Origin: Scortum barcoo
Taxonomy: Eukaryota > Chordata > Actinopteri > Centrarchiformes > Terapontidae
Assembly: GCA_023238725.1 (NCBI GenBank)
Contig: CM041531.1
Coordinates: 20,120,643-20,184,642 of the forward strand
DNA length: 64,000 bases
Direction of reading: 5' to 3'
The translations under genes and the position numbers were made by a program. Every line of letters begins with the position of its first letter. The stretch's first letter is position 1. This document shows, piece after piece, positions 37,101 through 50,345 of the stretch. The notes beneath the pieces are model-generated. The model searched no databases, was not told the origin of the DNA, and was given only the letters and a program-made list of their open reading frames with translations.

Positions 37101-39994
37101 AAACTGCAAACTACAGATATCCATTTCAGCTTGCCAACAGAAAAAAGACTGGTGGCATTTCCAACATTCACTAATGAGTCAAAATGTCTAATTCTTCATA
37201 TTTCACGGTCTGTAATCTGCAACATCAGCTATGCATGTGTTGAGTCAGCAAGCCAAAGGAAGTATTAAAAGAGTGCGCCTGAACGCTGTGATGTTGGTTA
37301 GAGACCGACAAAGGCAGCGGGATCAAGATGAAAAATACATTTTATGGCAGAGCATTTGGTAGACAGATTCAGAGTTGAAAGAAAAAGTCATTTTTTTCCC
37401 CTGTTCATTTTCATGATACACACTAAAAACATAAACAACCACTTTATGTGATCCTGTTGTATTTAATGTGTTAGAAATATACACCAGTTGTGATGAGAAT
37501 TCAAGCTTCTCAGTGTCCTTGTACTTTGAGTACCCACTCTGGGGCTGACTTTGTGAGTTCAATAACACTAATAATGGTGCAATGATAGGAGAGCCCAGAT
37601 CAACTTGAACACACATACTATTATTTCAAGTATCAAATGTATATTACGCAAACATAAATGTGAAGACAGACATTTTTTCTGTTTGATATTTTAAAGTAAT
37701 GAACTTACATTTTATGCAGATTTTTGATGAACCATTAATATTTACCTGAAGTGTGCAACAGCACTCTCTGGGTTCGAGAGTAAAGAATTACACCTCTTAC
37801 ATGCTGCATTCAATTTGCATCACTGCGTGTGACCATCAGCTCTTGCATATTTACCTCATTTGTGTCATATTCCCATCGTCACGTTTTGCATGGTTTATTA
37901 AAGGTCTATTAACAGTAAACCCACCTGCAAATTAGGAATGCTTTTCCATCACATCTCAGCTTCACTGCCTTAAGAGACTCCTAAAGATGTTACATAGAGC
38001 CACTACATGTAACTTTGACTAATGAGACAGCACAGAATCACTCAGTCTAAAAGAAGGGTGTGTATAATGGTTTAGTGTACGGTGGCAGGTTGGACACTGG
38101 CTGCTGAGTTGGTGGTGTTTCAGTTAGTGGATTTCTCTGCAGGCTGAGTCCCAGCAGATAGGAACAGCTGTCTCTGTCGCGGCGGTCCAATTGCGGTCTG
38201 AAAACACCTGTCTCCTCAAAACTCCAGGGATTGACCAATGGATTGTCCACCTCTTGAGTGCGTGGATTATGGTATTAGTCTAACACGGAAAAGCAGAGTG
38301 AAATCTCGAGGAAGCAGATCCCATTGTCACACAACTGATGTAAGGGCCAATGACAAAAAGGTTTATGTCTTTGAAGGAGCTAACCCTGATAAGCGGCAGC
38401 GAGAAGGAGTGGGTACAGTACAGTGTAGTAGAAATGACTACTATCTGGCTCCCACAGCCAGATGAGCACGTAGTGACAGTGCACCCAGAGAGTGCCTTAT
38501 CACTGAGGCATGTGGAACGATAAATGAGAGAATCCACACTCTTTAAAATTAATTGCAGTCTGCAGTAATAACCTTTCTGCAGGCAGGCACCGTGGGAAGC
38601 TGTGGGAGCACAGGGGAGCCTTTTTAGCTGGCTGGGGGATTCTTAAGGCGCCTTAGGGGGTGATCCCAGAAACGGCAGCAAATGGCTTTGGTGGCACAGG
38701 CTGACTGGTGCTGAGACAGGCCAGCTGTTCAGTCTGCTTGGCAGCAAGGCATCTCTAAAGCTGAGCAGCAGACGAGCACAGAGCGCTAAGCTCGGAGCCG
38801 GTTTGCTCCCCCTTTCATTAAACAGCTACTCAGATCAGCAGCGTTAGTCAGATATCTGCTTGCATGTTTTACTTTTTTTATTTTTTACCTTTTCAGTTGA
38901 TGAGAATCTGGTGGAAAACTAGTAACTTTGTTACTCACCCCAAGAATTGCGAGGTGTTCATTTATCCAGTGCACACTCCTTTTGAAGATGTGGCAACACA
39001 CACCTATTACGTCAGCTAATCTGCTCGTCTGCTCATCTGCCTGGGCTTTTTTCTCTGCCCTCTCTCACTCCCACTCTTCCTCTTTCATCCGGGTGGGGTT
39101 TCTCGAGCCTCTGCCTCCGTTCCCTGGAGGTCAACTTCTCCTGTCTCCCCTTCGCCACAGACGGTGGGCAATGTGTCAGCCTCGCAGCTCAGCTCATTAT
39201 CGCCCACGCTGGGCCCACAGAGGGCAAGGCACTGTGGAACATGACTCTGCCCTTGCGGCCAGCTGTCAGGGCTTTCCTTTCACTGAAGTGGGGAGGCTGG
39301 GGTTCTTGTGTCTATATGGACGGTTCCACAGTAAAAACCCATCCAGCTAAAGATAAAAAGTTGGCCTGCAGGAGTTGAGGAAATGTGGACACCGTACTCA
39401 GTGTGTCCTATTTTTTAGTAATAGTGATTTCTGTGTTTATTGCTGTCCAAAGAAAACCATGTATCAATTGAAGTTGTCCTACTTAGTAGTTTTCTACTAT
39501 TTTTCTACCATGAACCATTTAAAAATCAGAAAAATCACTTCATACACCTCAAAATAACCACCTCATAACTCCAGAGCCTGTTTTCTTCACTTTTAATTGT
39601 GCCAATTTTCCAAAATGTAACAGGAGTTCCAAAACATGCTGTATAATTAGCCCTAAAATCAACAGAAAAGACTCATAACAGGGGTGATTAACTTTTTAGG
39701 AGTAGACTTGGGGTGTTAGGGGAGGGAGGACTTTGAAAGTCCCTGGTCTAGAGGACTTGTGCTTGTTTCCACTTTTTGGAAGAGTTATGAAGGAACTCCA
39801 ATACCTAGATGTCAGTGTGTGTTTGGTGGCTGGACAAACATCAAAGAAATTCAATTTCGGGATGAACTGCTGCATTAAAATAAAACCAAGCTTCAAGCTG
39901 AGGACGAGCCAGCATCCCGCCTTACCACCACTGTCCTCGCTTCAAAATAAAGCAAGGCAACAACATCTGTCAGCAACACGTCATCTTGACTCAC

Positions 39995-40213
39995 CTTCTC
40001 CTGGTACTGCCGTCGCGATGAGTCTAGAGATTGGATTAGCGCGGTGGCATGGCCCACGAACATGGCGTAGCAGGTAGCGCCCACAATCATGCTGAGGATG
40101 GTCAGCCACACGTCTGTCATGCCCACCGGGGGGTACATGCCATACCCAATACACAGCATGTGGCTCATAGCTTTGAAAAGTGCGTAGGAGTACTGCTGTC
40201 CCCATGTGTCATT
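39995..40213 (-). CDS. hcn4: HCN4-type channel, exon 4: pore helix, selectivity filter and S6
   Basis: The exon is 219 nt (73 codons, phase 0 at both ends), as expected for HCN exon 4; acceptor TTCATCCAG, donor GTGAGT. It begins NDTWGQQYSYALFKAMSHML. The N-D-T at residues 1-3 is the conserved N-glycosylation sequon of the outer turret, and the following segment is the pore helix. CIGYG at exon residues 21-25 is the selectivity filter for Na+ and K+. It is followed by MYPPVGMTDVW, where human HCN4 has RQAPVGMSDVW; the R-Q-A to M-Y-P change is unusual. S6 follows (LTILSMIVGATCYAMFVG), then HATALIQSLDSSRRQYQEK, which leads into the C-linker. Confidence 0.97.
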
Positions 40214-43200
40214 CTGGATGAAACAGAGGAGATGGGGTGAGTTAGGGTGAGTACATTGGAACACTTTATCTCTCTATCTTCCCCTCTCGCTCTCTCATAA
40301 GGGTGTTGATGGCACATTAAAGGTCAATGAGCACCACGAAAGCTCACACACATACACGCACACATCTAATTACTTGAGACAAAACTAATGGCAGATGTCC
40401 ACCGCAAACTGTCTTGGTTCAGAGCAGCTGGCAGGGTAAAACATACTTTTCAATATGCAAACATTTGGAGCAAGCAGACATTTGGGCGAGAGCCTAAAAC
40501 AGTGCCCTGAGAATGGGCGGATGAAGCGTGAGACACTGGAGGCTTGCATGACAGAAAGTAGGTCAGCTATTTAGAAAAATGTGATTTCTCTACGAGTTTT
40601 CTCATTTGTAGATAAATTGCCCCTTTTCCTTTAGATCCCGGTGGTAGTTCATGGCAAATCAATATCAACTCTCTCCTGGGGGTGACATGTCCAAATTGCT
40701 TTCAAACTCATTTCCACAGCGGAAAAAGCAGAGAGATAGCAATTTTATTAGTGCCCTCCTGAAAAGGTAAGGAGCGATGACCCAGCAAGATAATGGGACA
40801 GCTACTGTAAAGGAAGACAAAAAATGTCTCTGAATGATTCTAATCAGGGGCAAACAAACCGCGACTGAATCAATACTAACAAACTCTTTGTCTACCAGGT
40901 AATGTGAGCAAAACATGAGGAGCTTTCCATCAGAGAGGTGCCTGTCCCAGAGGCCTGAATTAATTCAGAAAGATATATTTGTTATTCTGTCACATTGAGA
41001 GCCATTCTTCTACGTAATGCAATTAATTAGACAGTGTTTACTGTGTGAAACAAAACAAACTGCATTTTGATGTTAATGAGAGGCTACATCCCTCACACGG
41101 GATTTTAAACCAAGTACATTAGGACTTTTTTTCCTCACATCTCAGAGCCCCTGCACTCCCAGATATAAACGGGCTGTTTTTGGGTGCAGAAATCTGAGGA
41201 GGCAGCCAGTGCAACAACCTCTGCTGAAGTTCTGGAAAACACGAGTCTGAGCTGCGACAACATGAGAAGTAGAAGCAGAAAATGCCTAAATATAATCTAG
41301 TCAGAACGGCAGGAAATCATCTTGTGACAAGGCATTTGGCATGTGAGCCCATACTCCACGGTCGCTGAGCTGGAGGTATTAAAACATTTAAGAAGTGGAG
41401 GACTGGAGTTTCAGGTTTGAATGGAAGTAAGTAAAGGTAAAAGTAGGACGTGTTATTAAAATAAAGACACTATTTCTCTGAAAAAGTAAGCAAATATCGG
41501 GAATTTTTTTGTTTGTTTTGTTAAAATACAGGACGGCAAATCTCTGATATTGCTCTACGGGACTATTTAAATCTGTCTCTTTGTTGTGGCTTTGTGAATC
41601 ATGCAGCATTATTTTTGCATCTGTAATGTGCATTTGGTACAAATAAAGTATGTTTTTCAGAATGAAACAAAGAGATTAGTGAAGCAATCACATCTTGTTT
41701 TCACTGCCGTGGAATAAGACATCCAATCGAATCTTAATCCATGCGCAGTGCACTGTACCTTAATGATGAGCCACAGTTTACATTATGTTGCCTGATAGCT
41801 CAGCCTTATGTAACTTAAAATAATCCCCTAGCAACTTGGCACTATACATATGAAACTAGTGGTTAAATGCATCTTTCATGGTGGTGAAGGGAACATAAAT
41901 ATAGAAACGGAAGAAGGATGTGGATGTGACCAAATGCAACACTGAAGTCTGAATGTATATTGTTCTCTTTAGTCTTAATCCATTTTAATTCAGATAATTG
42001 AAAGACAAAGATATTGGTCAAAGAAAGCTGCCTACTGATTGCTGGTTTGATCCCCACTGACACTGTTCCCTGACCAGGACCACCTCACCTGACTGTGTGT
42101 ATCTCCACACAGACAGGTATGGAAAACGGGCTAAAATTAGCTAAAGTGTGAAACATCTCAAGGGACAGTGGTTTGCAACATCTGTCGTTTCTTATGATTA
42201 AATATAACAAGTGAGCATGTCAGGGAGGCAGTGAGGCATGATGAACTAAATCCATCATACCTTGAGCGATGCAACTACTCATGTGACTTCTGTTCTGGCA
42301 CAGAGAGCTGAACACACAGCTGACTAGGAGCTGGTTTATGTAAAACTCAGCACTGCTTTCCTTGAATGTGCTGTGTTGTTGTCACAGTTTAAAAATATAT
42401 TTATTCCATGCTTACTCTGTCATCTCTCTGTTAATATATGTGGTATTTTGTTTGTGTCTTGAATTATTAAATGTCTTCAAAAAAGCCTCTTTTTCAAGTA
42501 TGAAATTCTTGTAAAATATATTGTTGTGCATTTGTTCTTGCACTGTGACAGACAACGGCTGTGAGTTCAATAAATTGATCTGCTTGGTTGAAATGCAGAC
42601 AAACCTATTCAGTCCACCATGTGTGCATCTTTCAGTTTTTCACTGAAATAAGTTGCTGACCACAAGAAAGAACCAAACATTGCCCTATTGACACCTACAT
42701 CGACACATAAGCTATAAGTTAGGGAACCACTCTCTTCAGCTTCCTTGCTTGAGGGTTAAATATAAGTGGATTTATTGGGATGTTATGTTGAAGCATTCAC
42801 TTATGTCGGATCAATCGCGAGTGAAGGTCTCCGCCGCAAAACCTGACGATAACTCAGATGACTGCTCTGGAGCCATGCTCTTTTTTTAACACTCAAGTTA
42901 GCATGAGGACATCAGCTGCGGGTGATTCAGAGTCGCACATCAGGTGCAGCACAGTGCGCTTCCTTAAGCAAATAAAAGGGAACTGTATTATGAGTCAGGC
43001 TTAAACAACAGAGACTCTACTCCAGCAGCTGTTTTAACAATACACCTAAATTAAAGCTCAGCATGAGTGCTCAATGGAAACTGTCAATATTCAACCAATA
43101 TTGAATAAGGGCCGTCTGTCCTCCGTGGAAAATCAATGTTCTCTGTAACAGCCTCAGTGGCTCTCTCCTTTCACAATATGGACAAATGTCGAGTACTCCA

Positions 43201-43416
43201 AATAAATAAAAATAATCAGCAAATTGAATAAATGTGGGCAAATGTAGCAGATAAATATATTTGATTTAGGGCTTTACATGACAGATATGCAAGGCAACCC
43301 TTCCCAGGATGCTAAAGGGCATCAGTACAGTAATTACTGAGGCTGATGGATGAGATAAGACAGGGCATAATCTGATTCGAACAGTCAGGAGGACTCGGCG
43401 CAGGAGAAGCACTTAC
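40214..43416 (-). other. hcn4: hcn4 intron 3
   Basis: This 3203-bp intron has donor GTAAGT and acceptor TTCATCCAG. It holds no gene and no repeat that I can name with confidence; a GGTTTGATCCCC word near 42045 suggests an eroded interspersed repeat. Confidence 0.88.
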
Positions 43417-43578
43417 CACCATCTTATTTTTGGAGACCCAGCAGTCAGCAGGGAAATCCTGCAGCATGGGCACCAGGAACTGCAGGCAGCCGTCCCAGTG
43501 ACACAGCAGCAGCATCATGCCGATCAGGTTGACTATCCTCACCATGGCGCTGGCTAGGTCATAGGTCATGTGGAAGAT
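43417..43578 (-). CDS. hcn4: HCN4-type channel, exon 3: S4-S5 link, S5 and turret
   Basis: The exon is 162 nt (54 codons, phase 0 at both ends), the standard HCN exon 3 size; acceptor ACTCCGCAG, donor GTAAGT. It starts IFHMTYDLASAMVRIVNLIG (S4-S5 linker and S5), continues MMLLLCHWDGCLQFLVPMLQ and ends DFPADCWVSKNKMV, the extracellular turret before the pore helix. Human HCN4 has INN where this has KNK, so two basic residues are added beside the glycosylation sequon that begins the next exon. The HWDGCLQFLVP motif is diagnostic for HCN channels. Confidence 0.97.
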
Positions 43579-45559
43579 CTGCGGAGTGGGAGAGGAAGGA
43601 AACAGGCAATGGGTTAGGGTGAGATGACTCAACTTGCTGACGGTCAAATCCCTGAAATCTCTGTAGACTGCAAATCTCTCACACACACATATATGCAAGT
43701 CCTCAAGGGAGATTTTCCTCCTCCGCAAGCAGTTCAGTGACTTCTGGGTCTATTCTTTGATCGCGTCAAGCGTGAGGTTTTTGGTACTGGAATTAGACGA
43801 CAGTGTACTTAGCCTGTAGAAACTATAGCTTTTTACATCACACACAGATGAGCTGGTGGATGCAGATGTTGCTGTTCTGAGGATGGCCCATTGGGGACGG
43901 CCAGCAAACAGGGACTAGAGCTTTAGTTCCCCTGCTGCAGAAATGCTCTTATCATCAGCCACTCAGCCAAACACAATAATGGTACAAGGGTAGAGGTGGC
44001 CGCGCTCCTGGGGTGAGAGCGTTCACAGGCTGTCTTTGTTAATCCTAATGATAAATATACTCAAAAGGCGCTCCAGGAGTTCTGGGCTGGTGTAGATTTT
44101 AATGGCCTCAACCATTCAAAGCCTCTTAATCCCATTGAAGACCACGGTGTGCACTGCTAACCACTCCACTCCTTATTAAAATCCACTCAGTGCCTTTTAA
44201 GGGCTTGTGACTGAGAGGGGATATTCCATTTTCACTTTGTTGTTCCGCACCAGGCGATGATGAGCAAAAAGATGAAGACATCAACATATTTGTCACCCAA
44301 AGTTTAATCTCAGCCCTTGCTCCCGAAGCACTGGGTCTGTTTATTTTTCTGCTTCCATGCAAATGCAGATAAATGTGTGCATGTGTCTGTTTATTTCTCT
44401 TTCCATGTGCGTGTCAAGAAGGAGGCTGGCAGGGACCAGTGTGGTGCTTGTCCCGGACAGTGTGGGTGCCGCTGCACCATTGAATCATGTCAATTTAGCT
44501 TCGTCAACAGGCTAGCATGAAGCCAGAGGTATGCCCGGGAAAAAGTGCCCGGGCGTGGAGCGGAGCCAGGCTCTCTCAGAGTGGATGGAGACAGACACTC
44601 ACGCACTCTCCATCTGGCCACAAAAAAAAACATACACATTGAAACTTAACGTGTCTCGCTTGCACTCTGTCCCTCTACTTCTTTCTTTGGGCTCTTCTTC
44701 AAAATTTTCAGCCTTGGGCACTTTCACATCACCTAAGCCGAATCATTCGCCCAGCTGCACCTTTTCTTGCTCAACCCGCCAAATCCCCTAATTTTCTACA
44801 CTTCTGTACACGCACATCAATGCGAGCCATTGTTTGTCTTTGTTTTTTTTTGTTTGTTTGTTTTTGCAGGAGTCAGTATTTTCCTTAAACACAGCAAGAA
44901 ATAACTTACCTTATCTCATGTGCAATGTTGTGTGATGTCGAACTTTGTGCTGGAGCTGTAATGGCATTCCACAACATTAAAGCATTAAATTAATTGTGTG
45001 GCGAATGAATAAATCATGAGGTGCCCCTTTCCATCTCCAACATTGAGCCTGATATATTTTTTATTTGTGAAATCGTATTGCCAGACAGAAAAGGGAAGCT
45101 TTATAATACAGACACAACTTTTAAATCTATAAAAACTTGAAAAAAAAACAAAAGATATAAGGCATACAACTGTACAATGTATTGTTTGCATGTTAAATTA
45201 TTACTTTTTTTCAGAGTTTTTGGAGATTCTGCCATAATTACTATTCTAATATTACACAAACCCTCAGGCAATTTGCAAGATAAAGCTAAATATTTTGTCA
45301 AAGGACAAAAGTAAAACTATGTCTTAATGCATAATTATACACTATAGAAGCAAGATATTTAGGTTTAAGATGTATAATATTTGTATGTATTATATTTTAG
45401 TATTTATATATCATGTCTTTGTTTTTTCCAAATGTGTTTTATTTTCAGGTTGCTCTGACAAGGAAAGGAAATGAATGGGGCACTCCACCAGTTTCACAAA
45501 TCAAAATAAACTTACATCACTGGGAGGACCTAATAACATGTGAGCACAGCTGTGTGAAT

Positions 45560-45770
45560 TATTTATTGGCCTTTTAAAGTCAAATAACCCTGGTGATGTC
45601 AAAGTGATGTCATCTGGTATATCTATTTTAGTTTTAGCGGACAGCTTGTTTTACAGTTTTACAAACTGGGGGCATTACCAGACAGAGAGGGTCTAATGAA
45701 AGACTACTGAAACGCATGATGGGAAATGTAGGATATCTCAGCCTCAGCCTCAGCTGCATCGATTTTGACC
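45560..45770. repeat. Probable fish interspersed repeat
   Basis: Contains the words GGTGATGTCAAAGTGATGTC and GATGGGAAATGTAGGATATC, which I associate with a common teleost repeat. Boundaries and class are uncertain. Confidence 0.4.
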
Positions 45771-46533
45771 ATATTCAGATGTCTCTTGTATCTCATGAGT
45801 CCCCCAAACTTACGGAAATACAATACTAAAGAACCTTAAACTGCTACCATTATTACTCTTGAGTGTGATAAACAGGTAGAACAGGACCTTCATCATCCAA
45901 AATGGTGCATAGCACTGGCATTTTAAGACTCTTCTTATGGAGCATGGAACAATCTGCCGTCTTAAGTGTGTCATGCACATTGTGTGGGATGTCCTTGAAC
46001 CTGTCAATATACTGAATACTATCAAACTCTCTACAGTGTTAGTATATTTCTGAAGCAGGATAAATTCCTTTCAGTATCTTGCGGCGCAGCCTGAATGACT
46101 CATTACTGTTCAACAATAACCCCTGCTACCTCCCTACTGTAGATGTGCCCTCAATAGACCTCTAGCTGAATAAAGCCTATGAAAACTGTCGTGGGTAATG
46201 CCATGCAAATCTCTCAGTTTGTAACCCAAACTCCACTGTCACTGGAGTAAGGTGATTCCCCTATCTCTCCTCACAGCGGTAATCAATTCAAATACACCCA
46301 TACCAAGCAGGAACAGACTTTCCAGTTACGAAAAATTGCCCCCAAGATTGGTTCTGTTAGAACCTTGGATCATTATTAAAGGATCATTATTCCGAGGCAA
46401 AGGAATAAGGTCTCTGTATCTCTTCTTCCTCCTCTGATTTATGTCGCTTCTTGTCAGTGAGAGAACAGGCACACAGGGCAGGACATCCGTGTTGTGCAAA
46501 TCGACCAAGAACATGTACTGTACTATAAACATG

Positions 46534-46554
46534 CACACACACACACACACACAC
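46534..46554. repeat. (CA)n microsatellite
   Basis: A short, clean CA tract of about ten units. It explains the cysteine- and valine-rich minus-strand frames across it. Confidence 0.85.
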
Positions 46555-49500
46555 AAGGTAATGCTGTTTGCACACACGGCATTCCACAGCATGGCGTGTT
46601 ACATGGAGGATGATGGATTGCTGACCACTTTCTTTTAATTGATAGGGACACAGAGTGAGCCTGGCGGTATTAACATCAGCATAAACAAGAGAGCTTTGAT
46701 TGATGAGGGCACTGAGACGCAACACTACAGTTTTTTACATGGCCTTGTTGTTACTCTCACTACCCTCATTAGGCCTTTTCATATGACAGGCCAAGCTGAT
46801 ATATATATTTTTGACATAAAAAACACGGATCAGATCATGTCACCTCTGGTAAGTCAATGCTAAAGTAGTGGTTGTTCAAAATGGCAATTAATGAAACGGC
46901 AATGACACGGTTGTACGCACTTTGAGAAGGAGGCTGTATTTTAAAACAGTGGGAAAAGCCACTTTAAGTGTTACAAGCCAAAACACTGGCAGAAACACTA
47001 ATAACAAAACTACTTCTGTTATTAAATTACTACCAGAAATGATTGAAACAATTACTATCTCTTACCCAAATTACACAAATTGATCTTTTTCTATGCCACT
47101 GGAGGAGATGGACCACAGATATGCGCAGCGTTTCACAGACGACAAATAAAACGAGTAAATAAAGGCCAATAAACATGACAGGGGTCAAAAACAGGGTTGC
47201 ACGCTAAAGTCATAAAATAATCTGTATCCCCATGAGCCAGCAATCAGGCCCGGGCAGGCGCCGAGTGGATGGAGGCAGCTGCCGAGTCATCTCAGACAGA
47301 TGGAGTGAGAAGAGCGTGATCCAGGTGAGAGAATAGATGCATATGTCCCACGGTGCTGATGGTAGCTGCCCAGACACAGTCGACGTCGCACTATACCGAG
47401 GCATCTGGTGTTTGCCGCGCGCGCTGCTAATGATGATGAATGTGTGGCATGACGGCGTCTCGACACATAAGAGAAAACAAAATTCTTCGCTCATGCTGTT
47501 TTGCTGATGCCATTTTGCTGACTGAGTCTCAACACATGCCCTGTTTGCCCCCTAAATCTCTGTCCCAGTCCTTTTTGTCTTTGAGTTTCACCTTTGTGCC
47601 CCAAGTGATTTTTATTTCAAAATGACTTACTTATTTTGACTCACTTGAATTGGTTTTGCATAATTAATGTAATGATTAAGTTGAATTGCACAAGGCATAT
47701 TTCTACAGCAGTTTTTAATAATTATCAACACAGTGGACATTTCATTTTATTACACAGTTTTGTTGTAGTGCAATCCAGAAATCTTTAACAGGACAGAATG
47801 AATTATTATTTTGTTTAATTCACTAATAAATCATTCATTTATACAGTCAAGTAATTTTGTAAAAATAATTTTAATGATTCCTGGTTTTGAGGATTCTGCA
47901 CCCGTACATAACAGAGCTTGATTCATCATCATTTGCTTGTACTACAATATATAGTTTAAAATGTAAATTTATTATTGTTTATTGATCAGTTTAAAACCCA
48001 TATGCAACAACTAAACAACTATTAATGAGTTTTAGCTCCATACTTGAAAGTGTCTTTTTCTGTAGAAACAGTGTAGAAGTTAAACATGTTAATAGATTTA
48101 CAGTGTTAAGTGCCACATGCTGCATCCTCCTGTGTTTTAGTAAAACATGACTTCCCTGTGATGAGTAATGAAGTTTATCAACCAAATCAATCCACGCGTG
48201 TCTCTGTGCTATTTTTAATTATCCAACGTGATGGCAGATTCGGGGAGCGGGCCTTGGCCAGGGGTTAGATTTCTCACTATAAATGCCTCGACCAAAATGT
48301 CATGCTCATGGACGAAGCACACATGGAGAATGAGAAGTAGGCCTGGGAGTGGACCACTGGGAACACCCTTCCATCATCTGTCTGAACAGGCCTGGAGGGC
48401 TCGGATCACAAAAAACACTCTTGCTCTGCTCCCTACCAAGATGCGCCACTGGGTTTGTGCAGGATTACACATTTTATGTGTAATAGTTTTTTAAGCAAAA
48501 CCACTGTGGGTATTGATATCACACAAGGCTTATTCAGAACGTTGAGGACCTGTCACTGTTGCTGGCAAGCCTCATTGTGCACTCAATAATAGCCCATTAA
48601 ATCTATTCTTCCTGCTTTTCTTATCTCTGAAAGACCAGTCCTTGGCCAAGGTAATGGGTCAGTGAGTGGGGGGCTGATTAGCTGATTTACCTTATTTAAA
48701 TATTTTTGTATAGATTTACTGGGTGGAAATGAAAGGCGCCTCACTGCTTCTCTGAACCCACGGGGCAGCCACATGGTTTAATTGTATCACAGCACCTGAA
48801 CGTTTTACTGACGGATCATTTTGTTTCTACCTTAGAGCCGCACAAAGCCACATGGGCGGGCAGAGCCATAAATCTCAACAATCCAAGATGCCAATATTAA
48901 TAGAGACAGACGTTCTGTCACCTTGTAATAAATAAGCACAGGTGGCATGGCATAGCTCCTTAAACCTTAAGTCATCTGCCTACACACCTTACAATGAAAT
49001 AACATCTTCTTTGTCATTTAAACTCCCTGCCACAGGCCTCAGCTCTTGTCTCACAAATTCATCTCCATCCCTGCTAAAAGCAACGTTTACTGGGTTGGCC
49101 AGTCGAGACGGTTATGTTGTAGGCATCAGGCACGATGAGAGGAAGCCCTCAGAGCTTAGTCATTAGTGCACTGCCTTGAATCTGATTTAACAGGATGACT
49201 AATCTCATCCAAGTCACTGGTTCGTCAACAGGAGACAACTCCAATGAGGAGAATATCCGGTCACAGTCTTATTTTTATCCCGATGAAAAGTGACAAGAGG
49301 AAGCTGACAAGAGGGAGACAGGGGAGACGCCTAACATCAGTCTGCTCTGCTCGAGTGTATGTGATGGATATCTGCACACCATGTTGAACGTCATTATGCA
49401 TGACAGTGTTATCACTGGCATGTAGCCACCGCCGCCAAAACCCCCTTGTTTGTAAACAACGTTCTGTCAACATGGCGGCTGTAAAAACACCCTTAAATCT

Positions 49501-50284
49501 GGAGTGTTTGGAGGGGGAATGGCAGCAATCAGAGCTAATTCATGACAGCTGTGATAAAAAGGACACAGAAGAAGGGGACTTGTGAGCTGGTGGGGGATCA
49601 GGGCATCACTTTTGTTATGCAAAAGGATACTGATGGTGTTAGTGGTGCTCGGATTAGAGTCTCTTTGGAGATGAAGATGATATGATTGCAGTTTCAGATG
49701 TCACTTTACTTGCTGAAATGTCTTAGGAGCATTTTGCGCCCCTCCCCACCCTCGGAATTGTGAGGATGTTTATCAGTTGTGAAGACTTACTGGTACAACA
49801 GATTTAACATGATTTGAACAAGCTTTTTTACTGATAAATATGACACCCTAAACTTCAGGTTGAGTCAGGCAGAACCATGTGGATACATCTAGTTTTTACA
49901 CTTGCAGGTTATTATGGCTGTATTACTATGCAAAACTATGCAAATAATTTCAAATAATTAGAAAAAAAAGATATATATTATAATGCTATAATGCTAGATA
50001 CCTACAATGTACAATATATATATGTAAAATTATTATTATTATTATTGTTGTTGTTGTTATTACATTGTACTAATAAGTAATAACAATAATCAAAATATAA
50101 AAGTCAATACTAAGATGAAAGCTTTAAAATATATTTAAAAAGTCCATTAATTGTAAAGTTATTTATTATTACTATGGCTATGCTCATAGTCCAAAAATCA
50201 TTTAACTGAGCAGTAGCTTCATAAAATATTACAGCACTGCTTTGACCCACAATACCCTTCTCTACTTGGAAGACCCACTAGAGC

Positions 50285-50345
50285 AGTTTGGGGGTCAAGC
50301 ATCATGCTCAAGGACACTCCAACAATTTGTGGTTATGGGCAGACA
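50285..50345. repeat. Fragment of the CTCAAGGACACT repeat family
   Basis: GGGGGTCAAGCATCATGCTC followed by AAGGACACTCC resembles the cores at 6580-6604 and 13549-13575. Only a short core survives. Confidence 0.4.

Larger units (their letters stand above)
29215..39994 (-). other. hcn4: hcn4 intron 4
   Basis: This 10780-bp intron has donor GTGAGT and acceptor CCCCGCAG. It holds two recognisable fish interspersed repeats (about 32430-32645 and 33770-34150). No further coding exon is supported; all open frames are short and unmatched. A moderately GC-rich, non-repetitive patch lies at about 38560-38830. Confidence 0.88.

Noticed and set aside
42040..42062. GGTTTGATCCCC word suggesting a tRNA-derived SINE
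   Set aside because: No A box or tRNA fold; more likely part of an eroded interspersed repeat.
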